Shown here one piece after another: positions 34,559 to 44,232 of a stretch of DNA of 64,000 nucleotides (positions within the stretch are counted from its first letter, which is position 1; every line of letters begins with the position of its first letter). The DNA lies in contig NZ_JACOAF010000003.1 in the NCBI RefSeq assembly GCF_014269285.1, positions 59,117 to 123,116 on the forward strand. Direction: 5' to 3'. The notes under the pieces were generated by a model. That model saw only the letters and a program-made list of their open reading frames with translations. It was not told the DNA's origin and searched no databases. The position numbers and the translations under genes are program-made. Origin of the DNA: Rufibacter sediminis (GTDB lineage Bacteria; Bacteroidota; Bacteroidia; Cytophagales; Hymenobacteraceae).

Positions 34559-34816
34559 TTGAAATAAGACATGCACGGCACTTGTGGAGAATAAAGGGGC
34601 CAAGTTACTGCGCATGATAAAGCTTACTCCTTGGACCGCTAATCTCCACCAGCGTCTTCTCAGAATATGTGTCTATTCCAACGACCATGCTTCCCCTTTT
34701 TTGACTGGATACTGTTTGTAAATCGGAAGATAGCCAATAAAGATTTCATGGGTATGCAACCCACTTGAGTCAACTTGTGAAGACTTTATATTTCTTATTT
34801 TCCCTTTAAATTTATC

Positions 34817-35584
34817 ATGAAGTCCCTTATGCCAAGACAGGCTGCTCTCTTATCCATTATCTTGACGTTAATGCTGTCTTTTTCCTGCAGCGAAGATCCG
34901 GAGGCGGTGCCCCAATCCGGGGAAGTCACTTTGGTATTTGACCATGTAGTAGGCAACTTCCCGCTTTCTCTGGAGGACCTGGAGTACACCAACGCCAACG
35001 GGGACGGATTCAGGGTCTCCAAATTCCAGTATTACATCAGTAACCTCGTTTTCAGAAAAGCAGACGGCACTGAGTACCACCAGCCGGAGAGTTATTACCT
35101 AGTGGACGAAAGCATCCCTTCCTCCAAGCTGGTATCGGTGAAGGACGTCCCCCCAGGGGACTACAGCGGCCTCTCCTTCACCATCGGGGTGGACAGTGCC
35201 CGGAACGTGGCCGGCGCGCAGACTGGGGCCCTGGACCCAGCCAACGGTATGTTCTGGTCCTGGAACACCGGGTACGTGTTCCTCAAGCTGGAGGGCACGT
35301 CCCCTCAGTCCAAAAACGGAGGCCTGGTCTTCCACACAGGGGGCTTCCAGGCCCCGCACAATTCCCTCCGGACAGTATCCCTCCCTTTCCTGGCGGGTCA
35401 GAAACTGCGGGTGGAAGCCTCCAGAACACCACGGGTCTCCCTGTCAGCGGACGTGCTACGATTATTCCAAGGGGTGAACACGATCCGGTTCTCGGAACTG
35501 AGCTCAACCATGGGAGGCGCGAACTCGGTGAAAGTGGCTGACAACTACACCCGGATGTTCACCGTTGGTCACATGCGGGAATAA
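34817..35584 (+). CDS. mbnP: MbnP-family copper-protein candidate
   Basis: A 255-residue lipoprotein (signal ending FSC, Cys24) matching the MbnP family. The core GMFWSWNTGYVFLKLEG contains the WxW motif (Trp147, Trp149), in which Trp is converted to kynurenine by MbnH in known pairs. It is probably a periplasmic copper binder matured by one or both flanking diheme enzymes. It is 5 bp from the downstream mbnH-like gene. Confidence 0.84.
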   Translation: MKSLMPRQAALLSIILTLMLSFSCSEDPEAVPQSGEVTLVFDHVVGNFPLSLEDLEYTNANGDGFRVSKFQYYISNLVFRKADGTEYHQPESYYLVDESIPSSKLVSVKDVPPGDYSGLSFTIGVDSARNVAGAQTGALDPANGMFWSWNTGYVFLKLEGTSPQSKNGGLVFHTGGFQAPHNSLRTVSLPFLAGQKLRVEASRTPRVSLSADVLRLFQGVNTIRFSELSSTMGGANSVKVADNYTRMFTVGHMRE

Positions 35585-35589
35585 GCGGG

Positions 35590-36642
35590 ATGTCGTTGAG
35601 TAGCTTTCGTCTGGGCCGTAGATATGTGCTCCTGTGCGCTGCCTTAGGGATAGCCGCGTGCGGCTCTGAGCAGGATATTACCCCCGCGGAAAGCCCGTCA
35701 TTCCCGGCCGGTTTTCCGGAGCCTATCTATAGCTACCGGAACAACCCGGTGACAGAGGAGGGGTTCGAGCTGGGGCGGGCCCTCTTCTACGACCCTATTC
35801 TCTCAAAGGACGGCTCCGTTTCCTGCGGGAGCTGCCACCGGCAGGAGGCCGCCTTCGCCGACCCGGGGAGCCCCGTGACTCAGGGCGTGGGGGGAAAGGA
35901 AGGGTCCAGGAACACTCCTGCGCTGGCCAACCTGCGCTGGAGCCGAGCCTTTTTCTGGGACGGTGGGGGAAACCACCTGGAGTTGGTGCCCCTTGCCCCC
36001 ATCACCAATCCTTTGGAGATGGGGGAGAACCTCTCCAGCGTGATCAGGAAACTGAACCGCGACCCGGAATATGTCCAGGCTTTCAGGAAGGCCTTCCAGC
36101 ACCGGGACACGGTGAACAGCCAGCAGCTGTTCAGGGCCTTGGCCCAGTTCATGGGGGAGTTGGTGTCTGCCGGCTCCCCTTATGACCAGTTCCAGAATGG
36201 GAAAGCCGAGGCCCTTACGCCGGAGCAGAAAAAAGGCCTGGTGGTTTTCAAGGGAAAGTGCGGCACCTGCCACCAACCGGGCCTGTTCACCGACCATTCC
36301 TTTCGGAACAACGGGCTGGACGCTGACACTCCCCAGGATACCGGCAGGCATCTGGTTACCGAGTCTCCGACGGACGTCGGCCGGTTCAAAGTCCCGAGCC
36401 TACGCAACGTGGCCCTTACCTCCCCCTATATGCATGACGGCCGTTTTGGGACGTTGCAGCAGGTGTTGGAGCATTATGATACCGGGGTAAGGCGGTCCGC
36501 CACTCTGGACCCTGCCTTGGATGGGCCAACCCCGGGCATCCAACTTTCCCAGGCGGAGAAAAGGCAGCTGCTCGCTTTCCTGCAATCCCTGACGGATCAG
36601 TCCTTCATTGGGAATAAGCGGTTTGCCGCGCCGCGCCCATGA
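35590..36642 (+). CDS. mbnH: Second MbnH-like diheme enzyme lipoprotein
   Basis: A 350-residue diheme enzyme with a lipoprotein signal ending IAAC (Cys24). Heme motifs are CGSCH (79-83) and CGTCH (224-228), and SPYMHDGRF is conserved. It is similar in layout to the protein at 33443 but clearly diverged. It follows the MbnP-like gene by 5 bp and is co-transcribed. Two MbnH-like enzymes around one MbnP is an uncommon arrangement. Confidence 0.82.
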   Translation: MSLSSFRLGRRYVLLCAALGIAACGSEQDITPAESPSFPAGFPEPIYSYRNNPVTEEGFELGRALFYDPILSKDGSVSCGSCHRQEAAFADPGSPVTQGVGGKEGSRNTPALANLRWSRAFFWDGGGNHLELVPLAPITNPLEMGENLSSVIRKLNRDPEYVQAFRKAFQHRDTVNSQQLFRALAQFMGELVSAGSPYDQFQNGKAEALTPEQKKGLVVFKGKCGTCHQPGLFTDHSFRNNGLDADTPQDTGRHLVTESPTDVGRFKVPSLRNVALTSPYMHDGRFGTLQQVLEHYDTGVRRSATLDPALDGPTPGIQLSQAEKRQLLAFLQSLTDQSFIGNKRFAAPRP

Positions 36643-36686
36643 GCGCGGTATTCCTGTTGCCCCGCCTTTAAGCATATTCTCTTGGG

Positions 36687-37274
36687 CTAGGGATTAATCC
36701 ACCGCCGGAGCCCGAACGAAATACTTATCAGGCTTGGGTATCCAGGGATAAGGCCTGTAGACAGTTCATACCTCTCACTGACCATCAGATTATACTCCAA
36801 TTCTCCCGCCAGGGGAATAAGCCTGTACTGCCACCGGTCGTTCTTGTCCCCCCTGAAAAAACCGGAATACTGGTATCCTTTCAAACGATACCAGTTGCGC
36901 CGAAACACCAGGGTAGGACCTATCCCCCCGTTGAGGGAATGCCGGCCTTTTTTGAAGACGACCCATCGAACCCCCACATGGGAAAAGCCCCCCACCTGCA
37001 GTGCGCAATCAGCATACAACGCCTGGATAGCTTTGACGGAGAACTTGTCCCGTCTGAGGAAATGTTCATAGCCTAGCGCCCCACCCAAATTGAACACCAA
37101 ATACCCTTTTTTGTCTGGATTCAAAGGCATCAATGGTGCATTAATCTCTCCTTTGGGATGAAGGCTGACGCCAAAAAATTTAAGGTTCACATTGCTCTGT
37201 CCATAGCTAGCCAAGGAAAACAGCCATACTAATGGTAAAACAGAGAAACTCTTGATGAGTTTTTTGACTAACAT
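36687..37274 (-). CDS. Predicted secreted beta-barrel or envelope protein
   Basis: A protein of about 195 residues with a signal peptide (MLVKKLIKSFSVLPLVWLFSLASYGQ). Alternating aromatic strands and an end of GLRRWINP suggest a small outer-membrane barrel. I do not recognise the family. It converges on the second mbnH-like gene with a 44-bp gap. The start is at the Met opening the signal; a longer frame to 37361 passes through a hairpin and is unlikely. Confidence 0.6.
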   Translation of the reverse strand: MLVKKLIKSFSVLPLVWLFSLASYGQSNVNLKFFGVSLHPKGEINAPLMPLNPDKKGYLVFNLGGALGYEHFLRRDKFSVKAIQALYADCALQVGGFSHVGVRWVVFKKGRHSLNGGIGPTLVFRRNWYRLKGYQYSGFFRGDKNDRWQYRLIPLAGELEYNLMVSERYELSTGLIPGYPSLISISFGLRRWINP

Positions 37275-37364
37275 GTTGCGGGGTGCAAGAGCAAGAGCCT
37301 GGCATTCTGCCAACTTTGCCTTTGGAACTGCTGGTTTGGTGGTACTTCCGTAAAAGGCCATAAA

Positions 37365-37412
37365 TGATAATGCTTATACGGATCCCTCGGGTTACCCGGC
37401 TAAGCATTATCA
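37365..37412. promoter_or_regulatory. Inverted repeat in the leader of the barrel-like gene
   Basis: Perfect 12-bp arms TGATAATGCTTA / TAAGCATTATCA enclose a 24-bp loop with an inner CGGGTTACCCG hairpin. It lies about 90-140 bp upstream of the start at 37274. It could be an operator, an attenuator or a leftover element. Confidence 0.45.
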
Positions 37413-37716
37413 GTTCCACCTAGTTTCAAACAATTGTAACTGAAGTAACAATCAAACGATTTGGCTGGTTTTCCCCAATGGTAGTAGCTTGGGTTTTAAA
37501 AAGGCCAGCTTCCCCACTAAATTTACCTATTCGTCACGGAGAACGCAAAAGAAAGAAGAAAAGGTTGGTTAATATATAAGATAGGCCCTCCTTCACTAAA
37601 CAGGTTGGTAAAAAGGGCGATCTTTCCTAGCTACATTTTCTCCTGTAATGCTAACTTAAGATCGAATTTCCGATGTTTAAATTGACTATAATAGGAATAT
37701 AAGATATTCTACAACA

Positions 37717-37851
37717 ATGACGAAAAACAAAAGAACTAAAAATTCCAGGCCAAAGATCGTGCTAATAATCTTCTACTTTATTCTGGCAGCTTTGCTTTTG
37801 ACCGTTGCCTGTCTACGCATCTGGCATTTTTACTCCTCCCACGCCAAATAA
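37717..37851 (+). CDS. Possible 44-residue membrane peptide
   Basis: ATG 37717 to TAA 37849-37851 encodes a basic N-terminus (MTKNKRTKNSRPK) followed by one hydrophobic helix (IVLIIFYFILAALLLTVACL) and a short tail. The form is typical of small single-span proteins. There is no family match and no clear ribosome site, so it is tentative. Confidence 0.35.
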   Translation: MTKNKRTKNSRPKIVLIIFYFILAALLLTVACLRIWHFYSSHAK

Positions 37852-38124
37852 AGCTCTTTACCTAGGGGAATCAGGAACATGCTAGGAATTCATCTGATCC
37901 TAGGCCATGCGGACGCTAGATAACAGGTATCTTTATCCCTTATATTCCGATATCACCTCAGCTTTCCTAAGATGGACGTCAGCAGGGAATCCACCAAGAA
38001 GGAATGACCAAGCAATCATTGTAACAACGTTTTGGAAGCAAACCCGGTATAAGGAAATGTTTCGGTTAAGAATCATCCCACCGGATTCTTTGTATTTGAG
38101 TTAGCATCCCGTATTTTTGCCCTG
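37852..38124. other. Intergenic region before the metal-efflux genes
   Basis: No supported gene. With the stretch from 37413 to 37716 it forms a long leader zone before the DUF6660 and CzcA genes. Confidence 0.4.
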
Positions 38125-38442
38125 ATGAAGTGGTTTAACCTTATCCTCGCTGTTTTCATGACCTTCATGGCTTGTATGCCCTGCAGCGACGTCTATGGTT
38201 ATGCCGAAACGACACCAGGCACTTCTGTGACCCCTTCCCCTGTCACCGAGAACCACCAAGAGGCCAGGGATATGTGCACGCCGCTCTGCATCTGCAGCTG
38301 CTGCGCAGGTTTCTCACAGCCAACCTCAGCTTCACTTCAAATTGAGGCGAAAGCTTTCTTTAATCGGACGCCCCTTCTTGCCTTCTACCGGGAACGTCAC
38401 TTGGCCGTCCATGCCTCCATCTGGCAACCCCCCAAAGTTTAA
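38125..38442 (+). CDS. DUF6660-like small Cys-rich protein
   Basis: A 105-residue protein with a signal sequence (MKWFNLILAVFMTFMACMPCSD), a central Cys cluster (MCTPLCICSCCAG) and a C-terminus ending SIWQPPKV. This layout matches DUF6660 proteins that precede metal-efflux RND genes in Bacteroidota. It may bind metal in the periplasm; the function is not established. It lies 110 bp before the CzcA-TolC fusion. Confidence 0.72.
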   Translation: MKWFNLILAVFMTFMACMPCSDVYGYAETTPGTSVTPSPVTENHQEARDMCTPLCICSCCAGFSQPTSASLQIEAKAFFNRTPLLAFYRERHLAVHASIWQPPKV

Positions 38443-38551
38443 GCCTTATTTATTGACCGCTGGGATTGGGTAGACTCCTTCTCTTAGCCATTTTGCCTGG
38501 ATTCCTATGGGTCCCCCAGGCTGTCTATTTTTTGGCTTAAACCATAGTTTC

Positions 38552-41500
38552 ATGATTGACAATCTGATAGCTTTTTCCATCCGGAACAAGCTGATTATCG
38601 GGCTATTCACCCTTGCCCTGGTGGTCTGGGGGCTTTTCTCCCTGAGCCGGCTTCCCATCGATGCCGTTCCGGACATCACCAACAACCAAGTACAGATCAT
38701 CACGACTTCCCCCACCCTGGCGGCGCAGGAAGTCGAGCAGTTCATCACTTCCCCCATAGAGATTGAGATGGCCAACGTGCCGGACCTGGTGGAGGTCCGA
38801 TCCATCTCCCGCTTCGGCCTTTCCGTGGTCACCGTGGTCTTTGAGGATGACGTGGACGTCTACCTCGCCCGCCAGATCGTGGGCGAGAAGCTCAGGAGTG
38901 CCCAGGAACAACTTCCAGTGGGGTTGGCATCCCCTGAGATGGGCCCTGTCTCAACCGGCCTAGGCGAGATTTACCAGTATGTGCTGCATACCACCCCCGA
39001 CTCGCCTAAGGAATACTCACCCACGGAACTAAGGACGATCCAGGACTGGATCGTGAAACGGCAGTTGGCCGGCACGCCCGGGGTGGCCGAGGTCAGCAGC
39101 TTCGGCGGGATGGTTAAACAGTACCAGGTTTCCGTGGACCCGGAAAGGCTTCGGGCATTCGATGTGACGATCTCCGACATCTTTGATGCGCTGGAGAGGA
39201 ATAATGAGAACACCGGGGGGGCCTTCATTGAAAAGGGCCCTAATGCCTACTTTATCCGGGGTATCGGCCTTCTGACGAGTTTTGAGGATATTGAGCAGAC
39301 CGTTGTGAAGAATACAGCAGGCCTGCCTCTTTTGATACGGGACGTCGCCACCGTGGAAGAAGGAAGTTCTGTGCGCTACGGCGCCTTGACCCGAAACGGG
39401 GAGGGAGAGGTGGTAGGAGGCATCGTCATGATGCTCAAGGGTGAAAACTCCGCGCAGGTAATAGAAAACGTGAAGGCGAAGATCGAGGGAATTCAGAAGA
39501 CCCTACCGCCTGGGGTGCTGCTGGAGCCGTTCCTGGACCGAACACGACTGGTGGACCGAGCCATCGGCACCGTCAGCAAAAACCTCATAGAAGGGGGGCT
39601 TATCGTGGTTTTCGTGCTGGTGCTCTTGTTGGGCAACCTGCGCGCCGGCCTGGTGGTGGCTTCGGTCATCCCCCTAGCCATGCTTTTCGCCATCTCCATG
39701 ATGCAGCTCTTCGGCGTGTCCGGAAACCTGATGAGCCTGGGGGCTATTGACTTCGGGTTGATCGTGGACGGCGCGGTAATCATCGTGGAGAGTATAGTGC
39801 ACCGGATATCAGTAAACAAACAGTTTGAGGGAATAGACCGGCTGAACCAACGGCAGATGGATGACACCGTCCTGGATGCCACCGTCAAGATCCGCCAATC
39901 GGCCGCCTTTGGGGAAATCATTATCCTCATCGTCTACCTGCCCATACTGGCGCTGGTGGGAATCGAGGGCAAGATGTTCCGCCCTATGGCCCAGACCGTG
40001 GGGTTTGCCATCCTGGGCGCCCTGATCCTTTCCCTGACCTACGTGCCTATGGCCTCGGCTTTGTTCCTGAGTAAGAAGACCAAGCACAAGCCCAATTTCG
40101 CAGACAAAGTAATGGCCCGATTGGAAGCTTCCTATGGGAGACTTTTACAGAAGGCGTTGAAAATAAGGGTTGTGCTGTTGGCATTGACGCTTGGTTTGTT
40201 TCTATTCACCCTTTTCCTTTTTAGCCGCATGGGCGGAGAATTCATCCCAACCCTGGACGAGGGCGACTTCGCCATCGAATCCTCCATTAGCCCAGGCTCC
40301 TCGCTGACCCAGAGCGTCAAGACCTTCTCCCAGGCGGAAAGGATACTGCTCAAGCAGTTCCCGGAGGTAAAGGAGGTGATCAGCAAGATCGGTGCTTCGG
40401 AAATACCCACCGACCCCATGCCCATCGAGGCCGCCGACATGACCGTTATCCTGAAGGACCGGGACGAATGGGAGTCCGCCGACACCAGGGAGGAGCTCAT
40501 GGAGAAAATGGAGCAGGCGCTGTCGGTCATTCCGGGCTTGAACGCCGAGTTCTCCCAGCCTATCCAATTGAGAAGCAACGAGCTGATGACCGGGGTGAAA
40601 CAGGACATCGCGGTGAAGATCTACGGTGAGGACTTGGATGTATTGGCCCAGAAAGCCGAGGAGGCAGCCAACCTTATCCGCCCTATTGCAGGGGTGGGGG
40701 ATTTGAAAGTAGAGCAGACCACCGGTTTGCCCCAAGTGCTTGTGAAATACAACCGTGCCCAGATGGCACAGATGGGACTTAGCGTAGAGGATGTGAACCG
40801 AGCCTTGCGCACTGGGTTCGCTGGTGGGGAGGCCGGGGTCATTTATGAGGGGGAGAGACGATTTGATCTCGTGGTTCGTCTGGCGCAGACCAACCGTCAG
40901 ACGCTCTCAAACGTGGAAGACTTGCTGATTGCCCTACCAAACGGTACCCAGGTACCCCTTCGACAGGTGGCTCAGGTGACGTTGGAGGAAGGACCCAGCC
41001 AGATATCGCGGGATGACACCAAGCGTCGTATCACCATAGGCATCAATGCCCGGGAGCGTGACGTGGAGAACCTGGTAAAGGAAATACAGGAGACCCTGGA
41101 AGCCAAATTCAAATTGCCGGTGGGCTACTACGTCACCTATGGCGGACAGTTTGAGAACCTGCAGGCCGCCAAGGCCCGACTCTCGGTGGCCGTGCCACTT
41201 TCCCTGGCGATTATCCTGCTGCTGCTCTTTCTCACCTTCGGTTCCTTCAAGCAGAGCCTGCTCATCTTCACGGCCATTCCCTTGGCGGCCATCGGCGGTG
41301 TGTTCGCCTTGCTGTTGCGGGGCATGCCCTTTAGTATCTCCGCCGGTATCGGGTTCATCGCCCTCTTCGGCGTGGCGGTATTGAACGGAATCGTTCTGAT
41401 AGGGTATTTCAACCAATTGAAAAAGGAAGGATGGAAAGATCCGTACACTCGAATCATGGAAGGCACTAAGGTCCGGCTGCGCCCGGTGATCATGACAGCG

Positions 41501-42946
41501 GCGGTGGCCTCACTAGGCTTCCTTCCCATGGCGCTTTCCGGCTCGGCCGGGGCAGAGGTGCAGAAACCGCTGGCCACGGTGGTGATCGGGGGCCTTATCA
41601 CTTCCACGCTGCTCACCCTTTTCCTTCTTCCTATCATGTACAGTTATGTGGAAAAAATGAAAAAGACGGAAGGTGACAGTAGCCAGGGAGGAATAGTTGG
41701 CTTTCTGGTGCTTGTTCTGGTTGTTTTCGGTTTGGCCCTGCCGGTGAGCGCCCAGACTAGCCCTAATCCTGTGAGTGGCACTGTCACTCTTAACCAAGCA
41801 ATAGACCTGGCCCTGAAGAACAGCCCTGCTGTTCGCGCCGGCACCCTGGCCGTGGAGCAACAGCAGGCGCTGCGCCGGGCAAGCTTCGATCTGCCAAAGA
41901 CGGTTCTGACGGGGGAGTACGGGCAAATAAACAGTGCGGCCAATGACAACGCACTGACTTTGTCCCAAGGCTTCTCTTTGCCGGGCGTGTACCGGAGCCA
42001 GGCTCGGCTGGCCTTACAGCAGGTCGGCGGCATGGAGCAGCAACTGCTGCTGACTAGGCGGACCGTGGTCCGGGATGTGAAGCTTGCCTACAATGAATGG
42101 ATTATCCTTTCCCAGAGGTTCAAAATGCTGAGCATCCAAGACAGTCTGGCTCAGGAATTTGAGCGCGCCGCCGGTTTCCGCTTCAAAGCGGGGGAGACCA
42201 ACTACCTGGAGAAGATCGCGGCCGAGGCCCAGGCCATGGAGGCCCGAACCGCCTTGGAATCCACCCGCTCAGAGGTTACTGCCGTCCAGCAGCGCCTGCT
42301 TCGCTCGCTCTTCATCCCCGACACGGTCAGCTTCCAGCCAGAGCCACGGTCAGGGGAGCTGATCTTGCCTGCAGACACCTCCTGGCTCAGTAGCCATCCA
42401 GAGGTTGCCATTTTCAGGAACCAGATGGCGGTCAGCCAGGCCCAGACCCAAGTGGAAAGAAGCCGGCTCCTGCCCGAGCTCTCGGTTGGGCTGAGGAGCC
42501 AGACCATCCAAGGTTTCCAGAATGTCTCTGGGGAGGAAGAGTACTTTGGGGCCGGCAGGCGATTCCAGTCCGTGGAACTCGGGGTAGGCATTCCCATCTT
42601 CTCCAGGGCCCAACGCGCCCGGGTGAGGGCCGCCTCCCTTGCGGAGCAGGTAGCCACCGCTCAGTACGAGAGTCGGCGGCTGGCCTTGCAGACAGAGCTG
42701 TTGCGGTTCACCCAGGATTACGAAAGGAGCAGGCAGGCCCTGCGGTACTATGAGGACAAGGCATTGCCGCAGGCAAACTTGATTATTGAATATGCCAGCA
42801 AGGGCTTCAGGCTAGGGGAAACTGAGTACACCGAGTACATCCAAAACATAAACCAGGCCCATCGTATCCGGTTGCAGTACCTTGACGTTCTGTCCCAGTT
42901 CAACCAGTCCGTTATTCAATTAGAGTTTTATTTAAAGAGCAATTAA
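38552..42946 (+). CDS. czcA: CzcA-type RND pump fused to a TolC/CzcC outer-membrane factor
   Basis: A 1464-residue fusion. Residues about 1-1045 are a heavy-metal RND permease, with DFGLIVDGAVIIVES at about 400-414, the motif of divalent-cation (Zn/Co/Ni/Cd) pumps rather than the Cu/Ag type. Residues about 1075-1464 are a TolC-like outer-membrane factor. Between them (about 1052-1068) sits a signal-peptide-like stretch, VLVLVVFGLALPVSAQ, probably the former signal of a separate czcC. Such fusions occur in Bacteroidota; processing could free the TolC part. Start at MIDNLIAF, since pump sequence begins there. It is followed after 1 bp by czcB. Confidence 0.9.
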   Translation: MIDNLIAFSIRNKLIIGLFTLALVVWGLFSLSRLPIDAVPDITNNQVQIITTSPTLAAQEVEQFITSPIEIEMANVPDLVEVRSISRFGLSVVTVVFEDDVDVYLARQIVGEKLRSAQEQLPVGLASPEMGPVSTGLGEIYQYVLHTTPDSPKEYSPTELRTIQDWIVKRQLAGTPGVAEVSSFGGMVKQYQVSVDPERLRAFDVTISDIFDALERNNENTGGAFIEKGPNAYFIRGIGLLTSFEDIEQTVVKNTAGLPLLIRDVATVEEGSSVRYGALTRNGEGEVVGGIVMMLKGENSAQVIENVKAKIEGIQKTLPPGVLLEPFLDRTRLVDRAIGTVSKNLIEGGLIVVFVLVLLLGNLRAGLVVASVIPLAMLFAISMMQLFGVSGNLMSLGAIDFGLIVDGAVIIVESIVHRISVNKQFEGIDRLNQRQMDDTVLDATVKIRQSAAFGEIIILIVYLPILALVGIEGKMFRPMAQTVGFAILGALILSLTYVPMASALFLSKKTKHKPNFADKVMARLEASYGRLLQKALKIRVVLLALTLGLFLFTLFLFSRMGGEFIPTLDEGDFAIESSISPGSSLTQSVKTFSQAERILLKQFPEVKEVISKIGASEIPTDPMPIEAADMTVILKDRDEWESADTREELMEKMEQALSVIPGLNAEFSQPIQLRSNELMTGVKQDIAVKIYGEDLDVLAQKAEEAANLIRPIAGVGDLKVEQTTGLPQVLVKYNRAQMAQMGLSVEDVNRALRTGFAGGEAGVIYEGERRFDLVVRLAQTNRQTLSNVEDLLIALPNGTQVPLRQVAQVTLEEGPSQISRDDTKRRITIGINARERDVENLVKEIQETLEAKFKLPVGYYVTYGGQFENLQAAKARLSVAVPLSLAIILLLLFLTFGSFKQSLLIFTAIPLAAIGGVFALLLRGMPFSISAGIGFIALFGVAVLNGIVLIGYFNQLKKEGWKDPYTRIMEGTKVRLRPVIMTAAVASLGFLPMALSGSAGAEVQKPLATVVIGGLITSTLLTLFLLPIMYSYVEKMKKTEGDSSQGGIVGFLVLVLVVFGLALPVSAQTSPNPVSGTVTLNQAIDLALKNSPAVRAGTLAVEQQQALRRASFDLPKTVLTGEYGQINSAANDNALTLSQGFSLPGVYRSQARLALQQVGGMEQQLLLTRRTVVRDVKLAYNEWIILSQRFKMLSIQDSLAQEFERAAGFRFKAGETNYLEKIAAEAQAMEARTALESTRSEVTAVQQRLLRSLFIPDTVSFQPEPRSGELILPADTSWLSSHPEVAIFRNQMAVSQAQTQVERSRLLPELSVGLRSQTIQGFQNVSGEEEYFGAGRRFQSVELGVGIPIFSRAQRARVRAASLAEQVATAQYESRRLALQTELLRFTQDYERSRQALRYYEDKALPQANLIIEYASKGFRLGETEYTEYIQNINQAHRIRLQYLDVLSQFNQSVIQLEFYLKSN

Positions 42947-42947
42947 G

Positions 42948-44195
42948 ATGATGAAACATATAAAATCAAGTGTTTTCCCCCTTCTGTTTGGCGTGATCCT
43001 AGCATTTAGTTCTTGCCAGGATGGGCCGAAGGCCGAAGAAAAAACCGATGAAACCCATGCCGAGGGTGAAGCCGGGGAAGAAGAGTCCATCGGGCTGACC
43101 CAGGCCCAAATGGATGCGGTGGGGATAAAATTGGGAGGCATTGAGAACCGGCCCCTTAAAAGCGGAATACAGGCTAACGGGATGCTGGACCTCCCCCCTC
43201 AGAACAAAGCCACCATTTCCAGCCTGACGGAGGGAATCGTGCGGGAGATCTTCGTCACCCAGGGGCAGTTCGTGAAAAAGGGACAACGGTTGGTCAGCAT
43301 CGAACACCCCAGCATCATCCAGCTCCAGGAGGAGTACCTGAAAGCCCAAAGCGCCCTTAACTATGCCAAGATCGATTATGAGCGCCAACGGGAATTATTG
43401 AAGGAGAATGTGATTGCGGCCAAAAAGTACCAGTTGGCCGAGGCCGAGTACAGGGCGCGTCAGGCGGAGGTTTCCTCTTTGGCCAGCCGCTTGGGCCAAA
43501 TTGGCATATCCGCCAGCCGCATCAGGGTAGGCTCCCTGATCCGTTCGGTATCGGTGGTTTCACCCATGCACGGCTATGTACATCAGATAAAGGTAAACAT
43601 CGGCGCCTTGGTTGAGCCAGCCAAGGAGCTTTTCCAGGTAGTGGACAACCACCACATCCAGATTGACCTTCAGGTCTTTGAGAAGGACATCGCCCAGGTC
43701 AAGAACGGCCAGAAGGTTCTCTTCTCCCTGACCTCCAACCCTTCCAAGACATATGAGGCCACCATCTTCTCGGTGGGGAAATCCTTTGAGAACGATACCA
43801 AGACGGTGGTGGTACACGCCCAGATCAACGACAACCAGGAGGCGACCCTGCTTCCCGGCATGTTCGTGAGCGGCCGTATCCTTACCTCTGAGGCGACCGT
43901 GCCGGCGCTCCCGGATGAGGCCATCATAACAGAAGGAGAGCTGAAATTCGTGTTCGCCGCTACGCGTGCCACCCACTCTCCTGAGCCTAAGGCTGAAAGC
44001 TCAGAAGAAGAACATGAGGGGGAACTCGCCCCGGACTGGGTCTTTACCAAGATCGGGGTTCAGACGGGCGCCATGGATGCCGGATACACGGAGGTAAAGC
44101 TTTTGAACCCTATACCGGCTGGCTCTCAACTCGTCACCAAAGGCGCCTACTATGTCGCGGCGCAGGGCAACAAAGGCGAGAGCGGTGGCCATTAA
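42948..44195 (+). CDS. czcB: CzcB-type periplasmic adaptor lipoprotein
   Basis: A 415-residue membrane-fusion protein with a lipoprotein signal ending FSSC, an acidic linker, barrel-sandwich and hairpin regions (EYLKAQSALNYAKIDYERQRELLKEN is cut by the hairpin) and a beta-barrel. It connects the RND pump to its outer-membrane factor. It follows the czcA fusion by 1 bp, so the two are translationally coupled. A late acidic/His insert (SSEEEHEGELAP) may contact metal. Confidence 0.9.
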   Translation: MMKHIKSSVFPLLFGVILAFSSCQDGPKAEEKTDETHAEGEAGEEESIGLTQAQMDAVGIKLGGIENRPLKSGIQANGMLDLPPQNKATISSLTEGIVREIFVTQGQFVKKGQRLVSIEHPSIIQLQEEYLKAQSALNYAKIDYERQRELLKENVIAAKKYQLAEAEYRARQAEVSSLASRLGQIGISASRIRVGSLIRSVSVVSPMHGYVHQIKVNIGALVEPAKELFQVVDNHHIQIDLQVFEKDIAQVKNGQKVLFSLTSNPSKTYEATIFSVGKSFENDTKTVVVHAQINDNQEATLLPGMFVSGRILTSEATVPALPDEAIITEGELKFVFAATRATHSPEPKAESSEEEHEGELAPDWVFTKIGVQTGAMDAGYTEVKLLNPIPAGSQLVTKGAYYVAAQGNKGESGGH

Positions 44196-44232
44196 ACGAT
44201 TTAGGGAGAATTTTCAGTTTTAGTCAATCGCC

